A DNA stretch of 64,000 nt from Sorghum bicolor (Eukaryota; Streptophyta; Magnoliopsida; Poales; Poaceae), in assembly GCF_000003195.3 (NCBI RefSeq), contig NC_012876.2, forward strand, positions 64,226,407-64,290,406, written 5' to 3'. The first letter of the stretch is position 1. Every line of letters begins with the position of its first letter. The notes under the pieces were generated by a model that searched no databases, was not told the DNA's origin, and saw only the letters and a list, made by a program, of their open reading frames with translations. This document shows positions 11,725 to 21,546 of this stretch, in pieces. The position numbers and the translations under genes are program-made.

Positions 11725-14700
11725 TGTAACACTCTCGTGTTAAGCGAACTAAAAATGGGACATGTCATCATGAGCATTGCATCAAAAATATGTTAAGCAC
11801 ACATTAATGCATTAACCTAAAATAAGTTTATTTTGGATGAATGTGTTTAGGAATTTGAGTGTGTTTATTTTATGTATGGATGCTTGTTTGGAGTTTAAAA
11901 CGTTGGGTGAGAGTTTTTCCGAGAGCTTAAGGGGGGAAACCCTAGTTTCCAAAACCCTAGATTTGCCCCCTTTTGTGCAATTCAAAAACCAAGCAGAATT
12001 TGAAGTTGAGTTTAAAAGCAAAGTTGTAGATCTGGTCAAGATGTACAACTTTGGTGTTTTGAGTTTTTGAAGTTTCAGTACAAAATTCAAAGTAATTTTG
12101 AAAATACAGATTTCCGGAAAGTGTCCCCTTTTCAAACTTAAATCTCCAATTCAAAATCTGTTTGGAATTTTGAAAAATGGTCAACATGAGAGTTGTAGGG
12201 CTTGAAAAGTTGAACAACTTTCATGTTGGGAGTTTTTCAAGTTGTTTTACAAAATCAAAAGTAATTTTGGAAATTCTGTTTTGCCCCAATTCAAAAATTT
12301 GGAATTGAGCTTGAATTTCAAAACTGTTTGGCAAATTTAGCTAATTTTCACTCAGAATTAGTTCTGGCCACCAAAAGATGTTTTGTAGCTCACAAATTTT
12401 TGTACAACTTTTATTTTGGCATATTTTCATCTTCTATTCAAAATCCCAGAGTAATTTTATGTTTTCAGAAAGGGTATTTTGGGGAAAAGGGGGATAAGCT
12501 CGACCCTGTTCATGGCGGTGTGCCGCCGAGCGTCGATCGGCGTTTGCCGACTCGTGAACCGCCGTTTCACCCCGTCATAGCGCGTGTCCGCATCCGTGGC
12601 AAAGTGGAGCAGCTGCTGGCGAAGTGGAGCGCGACGTGCCCTTCTCTACTGCGCTCACCGACGTCGATTGCCACCGGAGCACCGACGGACAGCTCTCCAC
12701 TCCAATCCAAAATTCACCGCCACGGTTGATCCATATCCAAATTCACCGCGGGCATATCTTCATCACTTCCTTGCGCATCTCCAGAACCCACCCTTCTTTC
12801 CTCGTTCGCACCAGATCACCGGAGCTCTTCGTTTTCCTCTCCGCCGGCGACAGAGCGCCACCGTGGTCAAGCTCGTCGTGGTCAGCCCATCTGGGCAACT
12901 TCCTGCTCTCTCTTTCTCTCGTCTTTGCTTCGCCATGACCTTGTGATGCTCATCGGCTCGCTCTTTTCTTCTTTGCTTCACAGCTGCCGCCGGAACATCG
13001 TCTTCTTCGTCGGAGCTCGCCGCCGGAGTCTCTGGTCGCGTGGACAAGCAACACCCGACTGTTCTCCGCTCCTTCTCTCTGCGTCAGCACACCCAGGGTG
13101 AGACGCTGATGCTTCCTGACCTCTCCATTCTTTCTCTACTAGCCTAGAGCCACCGGCGTAAGCACCGCCGCGGCCATGTCCGCCGCCGCTCGTGGCCAGA
13201 CCTCGCTAGAGCAGTAGAGTACGGGTTTGCTAGCTTGTTCGGTTGCGGGTTGCTTGCTGGTGCTTGTGCGCGTCTCAGTTTGGCTCGGGGTGACCGGAGT
13301 TGGCCGGCGTAAACCCTGCCACCGCGTTCTGCCGCGCTCTGGACGGCCGGAGCGTCGGGGACCTTGCTGTTGTAAAGATGAGAAAGGGGAAGGGTTCGTT
13401 TGCAAAGCCGTAGACTCATGTGAATAGTAGCCTGGTCTGCGGGTTGGTTGCTAAGAAAGCCGAGGGCTTTTCTGCAAATCTACCAGCGCGCGCGGGGGAG
13501 GGCCGGCTGGGCCAAGTTTCACGCGGGCTTGGGCCGAGCTCCTGGCCGCAGAAGCACAGTGTTGCTTTTCTTTTTCTTTTTGTTTACAAATGAGTGATGT
13601 TTGAATTTATGCTATGATTTATCTGCTGATCCAAAATTTATGAAAATTTTTGTATGGCTTCCTTAAAATGAGTAGAACACATGAAAAATGTTAGACTTTA
13701 TTTTCTGGTAGTTTGCATGTATGTAAAAATTTGCCTTTGTTTATTAATGAATAAACCTTCCATGATTTTTAGTAAGTTATGGGTATATCCAAAAATCATG
13801 AAATTTAATATGTGAGCTTGTGTTAATGTTATTTAGCTTCATGATTAATTTCAGCTCTGTTTGATTAAGTATGCTCCATTTCTTAATAAAGCTATTTAAA
13901 ATGCTTATAAAAGAAATAGAAATAATTAATCCCTTTAGGTTTTGGGTGATATTTTGGATTGTTTGATAACCATGGTTACTTAGCAATGATATGCTCCCTG
14001 GTTATGGTTTATTACATGTAACTAATCCTTGTGATATGTTGAGTCCATAACCTTGTTTAATAAAAATAATAAAATGGATTTAGCAATAAACCATGTTTTG
14101 ATAGCTAGATTACTTTGTTTCTTTACCATGAAGGAAAATTGTACTCAAGGTAGTCATATTTATTGTTGTCATCCAAGAACATGTAACCTGTCTTTATCAT
14201 GCCATGAGTATATCATAATCATGCATATGCACTTTTACGTATAGAATACGCTCCGGAAGAATCTGATCCTCAGTGGATTTCTTCCGAGTTTGTGGATCCT
14301 TCGGGTGTTGTTGAATTGCCGAACGTCTCCTCCGACCAAGGCAAGCCCCGGACATTAAACCCTATCCTTGTATTTTCATAAAGTTATTTATATCACTTGA
14401 GTTAATATGATGCATTAGGTGAATAGGAGTTGAGTGAATCCTATTTGCTGCATTATCTACTTTGATGATTTCCATATTAACCTTGATTCTTGCTTTATGA
14501 AAATACGTAGTATGCTTAGCCCTGCTTATTAGATAAGTTTTCAAATGAAAAAGTTTGAAGGGTTGTTGTGGCATACTTTTACGGTTAAAGATGTTTAACT
14601 TGAGACCGGTCGGTGGACTTGCTTTAAGAATGGAGTCTTAAAGTAGTGTCTCCAACTGTGTCGATTAAGGACCGTACCGTTGTTGGCCTGTTGTGATTGA

Positions 14701-15749
14701 GACCTTTGAGTACAGCCCACATGCGCTGGTAAGCCTTACCTATAGCTATTCCGATACTTGAGAACGGCTAACCGCGTACTGGGAGTGGAGAGATGGCGAG
14801 AGTAGCGTGTACCCACCTTACGGATCTGAGATGACCGGGAAACATCTAGATTGGCTGTAGGATGGTGGTGTACTGTACTCTCGGGTGACGCTGGACCCGT
14901 TCTTGTATGGGAGGATCTATAGAAAAGGTTGACATATGCAAGATTAAGTTCTACATATGTCGTGTGGTACTGAATCCCCAGCTGGGTTTAATCGATTCGA
15001 ATCGCCGTGTTTCCTCGGATATGGAGCCTCAATCCTCGTACCATCATCGTAGTAATAAGTGAATCTTTGGTATAAGAAAGAGATGAGTTGTTTATGCAAG
15101 TTGGATAATGATCTTGGCTAGTTATAAGTGATAATCTTGAGTTAAAACTTGAAAGTAGGCTTTAATCTTAGTAAGCTTTTATGCAAAAGAAATGCTTGAT
15201 CTTGTTAAAGCTTTACCTTGAATCCCCATAGCCTGCATACTTGAGTCTTCACCTCTTTTATAGTCGGTTAAGTCTTGTTGAGTACTTTTGTACTCAGGGT
15301 TTTATTAACCCATGTTGCAGGTGAACCTCTTGATTATCCTTTTGATGGTCATGGTTACTTTACTCTTGTGGAGGAAAGTGACGATGAGGTTTCTGATGTG
15401 TGACCTTGGGCAAGTAAAAGTTGTTGTGTGAATCTATGGTTTATGTAATAATAAAGTTCCGAAGCTTTTATGTATTAAATACTTATGGTTTGTAAACCTT
15501 GAACTTGAGTTTCAATCTATGTTATGTAACCTTTCCGCTTTTACTCTGATTTCTCTTATCTATAAAATGTTATAATACTGTGATACTTGATGAGGGAATT
15601 CCTGAAAAGATTGTTACGTGGATGATTCGGGTTTCCCGAGGACACCCGACAGACTTCTTGAGTCATTTGGAACTCGTGCACGTCGATCAGAAGTCTTTGG
15701 GACAATGATGTGTGCATGTGGGCCACTTAATTCAGGAGGTTCTGCCACA
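11725..15749 (+). repeat. 5' LTR of the Tekay-type element
   Basis: It begins TGTAACACTCTCGTG and ends GGTTCTGCCACA. An AT-rich left part (11725-12490) is followed by a GC-rich, stop-poor section (12490-13560), then AT-rich DNA. AATAATAAAG near 15448-15457 could serve as polyadenylation signal. The promoter position is not clear. Two exon-like segments lie at 14245-14340 and 15321-15403. Confidence 0.95.
14245..15403 (+). CDS. Possible spliced ORF inside the LTR (two last exons)
   Basis: Segment 14245-14340 is preceded by an acceptor-like TTTTACGTATAG and ends DPQWISSEFVDPSGVVELP... up to CCAAG|GCAAGC, a GC-type donor. Segment 15321-15403 follows CATGTTGCAG. Joined in phase it continues GEPLDYPFDGHGYF and ends EESDDEVSDV then TGA. 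The two segments give about 59 codons with an acidic C-terminus. The upstream start is unresolved: an exon-like open stretch near 12983-13097 ends at a GTGAGA donor and is phase-compatible, but I found no ATG for it. The same structure is repeated in the 3' LTR at 24067-25225. It could also be leader sequence. No family is recognised. Confidence 0.35.
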
Positions 15750-15751
15750 GC

Positions 15752-15763
15752 TGGTATCAGAGC
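15752..15763 (+). other. Primer binding site, initiator-Met tRNA
   Basis: TGGTATCAGAGC starts two bases after the 5' LTR. It is the standard complement of the 3' end of plant tRNA-iMet, used by most Ty3/gypsy elements to prime minus-strand synthesis. Confidence 0.95.
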
Positions 15764-16240
15764 AGGTTTCCCTTAGAAAGTATAGCAGTATTCGATTTTG
15801 AAAACTTCAAAAGCTTTTGAGTCAAACTAAATTCCAAATTAGTTTGAGTCCAAATTGCTTCTAAGCTTGTCTTATGCTTCTAACTTGTCTCAATTCATTC
15901 TTTAGACTTATCCTTCTATCCAACTGGATATGTTCTTAGTATAATTATGGTGATATTTATATACAAGGAACGATGCTTATGATATTATAATATTGCCCTA
16001 TTTATGAAAAGAACGTTTATGCACTTTTATATTAAGTGACTAATTTAAAGTTAATTATTTGTTTGATGTATGCTTTGTTCGTAAGTACGATTCATGCATC
16101 ATTAATGATAACATGTAATTAACTTTCCTCCTTAAAGTTGTTAATAATTAGAGGTAATATGTCCATCTAATTGTAAAACTCTATCCTTTAACCTTGGAAC
16201 ATATATAGTTCTAATATTCAAAATAAAACTATTTTGGCAG

Positions 16241-16708
16241 ATGGCACGTACCCGCCTAACCGCTCGCAAGTCCACCGGAGGTCGTGTTCCCAGGCACCAG
16301 TTGGCATCAAGGGATCCGCCACCCTCCGATAGCAGCGACAGCAGCACTGACAACTCCAGCGACGGGAACGGGAGTGACACCAGCGGAGGTCCTCCTTCGC
16401 CAAGGACCTACAGGCTTATGAAGAATGATCTGCGCCTGATGCTCACTGACAACATCAACATGGAAGTTCAGCTGTACCATATGGCAGGGTATGTGGTCAC
16501 TCTTGAGGCTTATGCCAACACCCTCCATGAGGAAGTGCACCAGCTGCAGGATGCCCTCAATCCACCCGAGGCTCCTGAAGCAGCAGAGGAAGGACCAGTT
16601 GTCATCCAAGTGGATAGTGATACTTCTGAGGATGAAGCAGAGGAGCCAGGAACTCCCACTCCAGATGAGGGTGTTACCACCAGTGACTCGGAGATGGATG
16701 ACGACTAG
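16241..16708 (+). CDS. Extra ORF before gag: histone H3 tail-like N-terminus, acidic C-terminus
   Basis: A 155-residue protein. Without the Met, residues 1-23 align with the histone H3 tail without gaps and are identical at 16 of 23 positions, including TARKSTGG and PR-QLA. K9-S10 in ARKS is kept, but K4, K14 and K23 are Arg and K18 is His. Residues ~27-50 are rich in Ser and Asp. Residues ~58-108 look helical and amphipathic (RLMKNDLRLMLTDN, LEAYANTLHEEVHQLQDAL), possibly a coiled coil. The end is strongly acidic (SDTSEDEAEEP, SEMDDD). There is no histone fold. An extra ORF upstream of gag is, as I recall, known in rice Tekay-type elements as orf0; I do not know whether the H3 resemblance has been reported. 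The start codon has a good context (GCAGATGGC) and sits directly after an acceptor-like TTTTGGCAG. Function is unknown; chromatin-reader or chaperone binding is an inference. Confidence 0.85.
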   Translation: MARTRLTARKSTGGRVPRHQLASRDPPPSDSSDSSTDNSSDGNGSDTSGGPPSPRTYRLMKNDLRLMLTDNINMEVQLYHMAGYVVTLEAYANTLHEEVHQLQDALNPPEAPEAAEEGPVVIQVDSDTSEDEAEEPGTPTPDEGVTTSDSEMDDD

Positions 16709-16933
16709 GTGTTGAGGAGGCAAGAAGTATGACCGAGTGTGATCTTCTGACTTTGTAACTTAGTTAGTCAGAAAACCCCTAGTATGGGAAGTTGTGTAAG
16801 ATAGTGGTTTCAAGTAGTCCTGCCCGGGAGCGGACTTGTATGATAAATAAGATGAACTGTTTGTGCTATGTAAGCCATGATGTATGATGGTTAAGTGTGT
16901 ATGTTAATTAAAGTGTGATGTGTTTTTAAACAG

Positions 16934-19900
16934 ATGTCTGCTAACAACCATGGAGCTAGTTCTTCCCAGGGTGGGGATGATTTTCCTAATGCACCACCAG
17001 TTCCACCCTCTTTGGCTGATGCAATTGCAGCATTGGTCAATGCAACAACTGTGTTAGCACAAAATCAGAATGCTGGTCAGCGTGGCCGTGGTCGCCATAA
17101 CAGAGAAGAAACCACATATGTTGACTTCACAGATACTCGTCCCCCAGTATTCACGAAAGCTGATGAACCTCTTGAAGCTAAGGATTGGCTTCGCACTATG
17201 GAGCAAAAGTTCAGTCTCATCAACTGTACTGAAACTCAGAAGCCAGCTTTTGCCGCTCAGCAGTTAAGAGGAGCAGCAGGAGTTTGGTGGGAAAACTTAT
17301 TGGCTGTTCAACCAGCCCGCCACCGAATCACTTGGGGGGAATTCAAGGAAGCCTTTAGGGCTCATTACATTCCCAAGGGAGTTATGAAAATGAAGCTCGA
17401 AGAGTTCTTAGCTCTCCGTCAGGGGGATGACTCAGTTATACAGTATATTGGAAAGTTTAATCATCTGTCCCAATATGCAATTGAGCAAGTCAACACTGAT
17501 GAAAAGAAGAAGGATTGTTTCATGAGAGGCTTGAATACAAAGCTTCAGCTGATGATGGCATCGTGTGGCAATATATCTTATCATGAGGCAGTGAACATTG
17601 CTATCTCCAGTGAAGAAAAGAACCGCAAACATAAGGAGGCTAAGAAGAAGAAGGGGTTTGTCTCAGGGTCTGGATCATCTGGCGGCAACAAGAAGCGTCA
17701 GAGGCTTGTATATCATCCAGCTCAGCAGTTCCGCCCATCTTATCGCCCTCCTTATCAGCCACCTCAGCAGCAGAATATGCAGAGGAATTTTGCAAGGCCG
17801 ACAATGCCATTCAATGTTCAACGTCAGCCAAATGTTCCTGCCATTCGTCCGCCAATGCCACAAGCTGCAAACAACCCTTGTTACAATTGTGGGAAGAGTG
17901 GACATTTTTCTCGTGAATGTCCATATCCAAGGCAAAATATTCCAAATGCCAATGCACCAAGACTAGTTGGAAATCAGCAAGCAAATTCCAACAAGGGTAA
18001 TGCCCAGAATCAGCAGAAGGGTAAGGGTACTCAGAAAACAGGAAGGGTTTTCCATACTCAAGTTGAAGCTATACCTGAGGGAGAACCAGTGATGCTTGGT
18101 ATGTTCCCTGTTGCCCAACACCCAGCACTTACACTTTTTGATTCTGGAGCATCACATACTTTCATGAATAGAGCATTTGCGGAAAAGCATAATATACCTA
18201 TTGGTGCAACCAAAGATGAGTTCTTTATACAGTCACCTGGGGGTCGACTATGCACTAAGGAAATGGTACGTCAGGTGCCAATAGACTTGGGTGGATATAT
18301 ATTTCCAACATCCATGATAGTGTTAAAAGATCCAAGTATAGATGTGATCTTGGGTATGAACTGGATGAGTCAGAGAGGTGCAGTTATAGACACCCTAAAT
18401 AGAACCATCAAGGTCAACTTACCTAATAGCAAATCTCAACTTCTTATCCATCTTCCTACCCTTAAGAGAGCAGTTGAGCAAGTGTGTGCTATCTCTGTTA
18501 AGGAAATCAAGGATATTCCAGTGGTCTGTGAGTTTCCTGATGTGTTTCCAGAAGATTTACCTGGTTTGCCACCGGATCGTGATGTGGAGTTTGAAATAGA
18601 GCTCAAGCCAGGGACAGCACCAATATCTAGAAGAGCCTATAGAATGCCACCAAAAGAGTTAGCAGAATTGAAAACTCAGTTGCAAGAATTGATGGATAAA
18701 GGTTTTATTCGACCTAGTTCATCACCATGGGGTTGTCCGGCAATCTTTGTGAAGAAAAAGGACCATACCTTGAGGCTATGTGTAGACTATCGTCCTTTAA
18801 ATGAAGTAACAATCAAGAATAAGTATCCTTTGCCCCGTATTGATCTTCTCTTTGATCAACTAACTGGTGCTAAGGTATTTTCAAAGATAGACTTGAGATC
18901 GGGGTATCATCAAATTAAGATCAAGCCAAAAGATGTTCCGAAAACAGCATTCACTACCAGATATGGTTTGTATGAATATCTGGTCATGTCTTTCGGTCTG
19001 ACAAATGCCCCAGCACATTTTATGTATCTGATGAATTCAGTGTTTATGCCAGAGTTAGATAAGTTCGTGGTGGTATTCATTGATGACATTCTCATCTATT
19101 CCAAAACTAAAGAAGAGCATGAAGAGCATCTCAGGATAGTGCTGACTCGCCTGAGAGAACATCAGTTATATGCTAAGTTTAGCAAGTGTGAATTTTGGAT
19201 AGATGAAGTCCAATTTTTGGGTCATGTTTTGTCAGCTGAAGGTGTTGCAGTAGATCCAAGCAAAGTTCAAGAAGTTCTTGACTGGAAGTCACCAACTTCA
19301 GTACATCAAGTTCGGAGTTTCTTAGGATTAGCAGGGTATTATCGCAGGTTTATCCCTGACTTCTCCAAGATCTCTAAACCAATGACAACACTGCTAAAGA
19401 ATGATACCAAGTTTGTGTGGTCATCCGAGTGTGAAGAAGCTTTTCGGACCTTGAAAAAGTTATTGACCACTGCACCAGTGCTAGCTCAACCTGATATTGA
19501 AAAATCTTTTGATGTGTATTGTGATGCTTCAGGCAAAGGCATTGGGTGCGTACTAATGCAAGAAGGAAGAGTCATTGCATATGCTTCACGACAACTTAAG
19601 CGTCATGAAGAGCATTATCCAACCCATGATTTAGAGTTGGCAGCTGTAGTCCATGCTCTGAAGATCTGGCGACATTATCTATTGGGCAATACTTGTCACA
19701 TATATACTGATCATAAGAGTTTGAAATACATCTTTACTCAGTCAGAGTTGAATATGCGTCAGAGGAGATGGTTAGAACTGATAAAAGATTATGATATTGA
19801 GGTACACTATCACCCAGGCAAGGCCAATGTAGTGGCAGATGCACTCAGTCGAAAGAGTCATTGCAATTGTCTGGAAGTCAAGCCTATAGACCTTACCTTG

Positions 19901-21418
19901 TGTTATGAATTTGAAAAGTTAGGTCTTGAGATGATTCCACAAGGGAGTTTGACAAATATGACAGTTCAATCATCTATCAAAGATCAGATTATTACAGCCC
20001 AGCAAGAAAATAAGGGTATAATCTTTTTGAAAAGAAAGGTTCAGTCTGAACCAAATTCCAGGTTCAGGATAGATGAAGCTGGAGTAGTTTGGTTCAAGGA
20101 TCGTTTAGTGGTTCCAAAAGTTCCTGAACTTAGAAAACAAATTCTTGATGAAGCTCATGCAACAAGACTTTCAATCCATCCAGGCAGTAATAAGATGTAT
20201 CATGATTTGAAACAAAGATTCTGGTGGACTAAGATGAAACTTGAAATTGCTAGTTATGTGGCTAGATGTGATACTTGCCAAAAAGTAAAAGCAGTTCATC
20301 TTAGGTCTGCTGGAGAATTGCAACCGTTGCCAATTCCATCTTGGAAATGGGAGGACATTAGTATGGACTTCATAGTGGGTTTACCCAGAACCTCGAGAGG
20401 GTTTGATTCCATATGGGTCATTGTTGATCGTCTGACCAAATCAGCTCATTTCATTCCAGTAAGAAAAGATTATCGAGCTTCTGACTATGCTAAGATATAC
20501 TTTAACAGAATTGTGAGTCTACATGGTGTTCCAAAGACTATTGTATCTGATAGAGGGACACAATTTGTGAATGCTTTCTGGAAGCATCTGCATAAGTCCT
20601 TGGGTACTAAACTTCTGCATAGTACAGCTTATCATCCACAGACTGGAGGTCAGACTGAAAGAGTCAATCAGATCTTAGAAGATATGTTAAGATCTTGTGT
20701 GCTCAGTTATTCAGAGAAGTGGCACGAATGTTTGCCTTTAGCAGAGTTCTCTTATAATAATAGTTATCAAGAGAGCATTAAGATGGCACCATTCGAAGCT
20801 CTGTATGGTAGAAGGTGTAGGACACCTTTGAATTGGTCAGAACCTGGAGAACATAGTCTCTTCGGGGTTGACTTAGTCAAAGAAACCGAAGAAAAAGTCA
20901 GGCTCATTCGAGAAAACATGAAGGTAGCACAGTCCAGGCAAAAGAGTTATGCTGATAAGAGACGTCGATCTCTTAGCTTTGAGGTTGGTGATTATGTATA
21001 CCTCAGAGTGTCACCTATAAAAGGAGTCACTCGTTTTGGAGTAAAAGGAAAGTTGGCACCTCGATATATAGGTCCATATCAAATCCTTGAAAGATGTGGA
21101 AAGGTGGCATATCGTCTAGATTTACCACCACAGTTGTTATCAGTTCACAATGTGTTCCATGTCTCTCAGTTAAAGAAATGTCTTAGAGTGCCTGATCATA
21201 TCATTCATGTTGAAAAAATTGAGTTAAAGCCTGATCTGACATATTCAGAGTATCCTATCAAGATTCTGGATCAAAAAGATCGAGTCACTCGCAGAAGAAC
21301 TATCAAATATTACAAGGTGCAATGGAATCAACATACCGAAGATGAAGCCACATGGGAATCCGAAGAGTTTCTCTTAGGAAGTTTTCCTGAGTTTCTTTCT
21401 TCTGTCTTATCCTTGTAA
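16934..21418 (+). CDS. Gag-Pol polyprotein with C-terminal chromodomain
   Basis: A single 1494-residue frame without internal stops. Gag capsid region ~80-220 (WWENLL, FRAHYIP); CCHC zinc knuckle 316-329 ([14 protein letters not shown]); aspartic protease with DSGAS at 403; reverse transcriptase ~590-770 with catalytic FIDD (D717, D718); RNase H ~855-975 ([15 protein letters not shown]); integrase with an HHCC finger from ~1075 and a D1144, D1205, E1241-type triad with 35-residue D-E spacing; GPY/F-type motif ([12 protein letters not shown]); chromodomain ~1437-1485 ([14 protein letters not shown]). Together these package the RNA, copy it and integrate it; chromodomains of this class are known to steer insertion to heterochromatin. 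One residue is unusual: [11 protein letters not shown] has Gly where QTDGQ is common. The ATG directly follows TTTTTAAACAG. Encoded proteins appear functional. Confidence 0.97.
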   Translation: MSANNHGASSSQGGDDFPNAPPVPPSLADAIAALVNATTVLAQNQNAGQRGRGRHNREETTYVDFTDTRPPVFTKADEPLEAKDWLRTMEQKFSLINCTETQKPAFAAQQLRGAAGVWWENLLAVQPARHRITWGEFKEAFRAHYIPKGVMKMKLEEFLALRQGDDSVIQYIGKFNHLSQYAIEQVNTDEKKKDCFMRGLNTKLQLMMASCGNISYHEAVNIAISSEEKNRKHKEAKKKKGFVSGSGSSGGNKKRQRLVYHPAQQFRPSYRPPYQPPQQQNMQRNFARPTMPFNVQRQPNVPAIRPPMPQAANNPCYNCGKSGHFSRECPYPRQNIPNANAPRLVGNQQANSNKGNAQNQQKGKGTQKTGRVFHTQVEAIPEGEPVMLGMFPVAQHPALTLFDSGASHTFMNRAFAEKHNIPIGATKDEFFIQSPGGRLCTKEMVRQVPIDLGGYIFPTSMIVLKDPSIDVILGMNWMSQRGAVIDTLNRTIKVNLPNSKSQLLIHLPTLKRAVEQVCAISVKEIKDIPVVCEFPDVFPEDLPGLPPDRDVEFEIELKPGTAPISRRAYRMPPKELAELKTQLQELMDKGFIRPSSSPWGCPAIFVKKKDHTLRLCVDYRPLNEVTIKNKYPLPRIDLLFDQLTGAKVFSKIDLRSGYHQIKIKPKDVPKTAFTTRYGLYEYLVMSFGLTNAPAHFMYLMNSVFMPELDKFVVVFIDDILIYSKTKEEHEEHLRIVLTRLREHQLYAKFSKCEFWIDEVQFLGHVLSAEGVAVDPSKVQEVLDWKSPTSVHQVRSFLGLAGYYRRFIPDFSKISKPMTTLLKNDTKFVWSSECEEAFRTLKKLLTTAPVLAQPDIEKSFDVYCDASGKGIGCVLMQEGRVIAYASRQLKRHEEHYPTHDLELAAVVHALKIWRHYLLGNTCHIYTDHKSLKYIFTQSELNMRQRRWLELIKDYDIEVHYHPGKANVVADALSRKSHCNCLEVKPIDLTLCYEFEKLGLEMIPQGSLTNMTVQSSIKDQIITAQQENKGIIFLKRKVQSEPNSRFRIDEAGVVWFKDRLVVPKVPELRKQILDEAHATRLSIHPGSNKMYHDLKQRFWWTKMKLEIASYVARCDTCQKVKAVHLRSAGELQPLPIPSWKWEDISMDFIVGLPRTSRGFDSIWVIVDRLTKSAHFIPVRKDYRASDYAKIYFNRIVSLHGVPKTIVSDRGTQFVNAFWKHLHKSLGTKLLHSTAYHPQTGGQTERVNQILEDMLRSCVLSYSEKWHECLPLAEFSYNNSYQESIKMAPFEALYGRRCRTPLNWSEPGEHSLFGVDLVKETEEKVRLIRENMKVAQSRQKSYADKRRRSLSFEVGDYVYLRVSPIKGVTRFGVKGKLAPRYIGPYQILERCGKVAYRLDLPPQLLSVHNVFHVSQLKKCLRVPDHIIHVEKIELKPDLTYSEYPIKILDQKDRVTRRRTIKYYKVQWNQHTEDEATWESEEFLLGSFPEFLSSVLSL

Positions 21419-21532
21419 TCTGTAGTGTAATGATCTACCCCTGTTTTTGTAAAGGTTGGTTTTGGAAATGCTTGACAAATTTCCTTTTCCATTAGTTAGC
21501 CTTTAAGGTAAATCTCGGGACGAGATTTCTTT

Positions 21533-21546
21533 AAGGGGGAAAGAGC
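21533..21546 (+). other. Polypurine tract
   Basis: AAGGGGGAAAGAGC directly precedes the 3' LTR and would prime plus-strand synthesis. Confidence 0.9.

Noticed and set aside
11812..14574. Many ORFs in the LTR, repeated at 21634-24396
   Set aside because: They are mostly AT-rich or antisense frames duplicated because the LTR is duplicated. Only the two splice-bordered segments near 14245 and 15321 looked worth listing.
16241..16320. A real histone H3 gene fragment
   Set aside because: Only the tail resembles H3; no histone-fold helices follow, and the ORF sits between PBS and gag inside a complete retrotransposon. I treat it as an element protein with a tail mimic.
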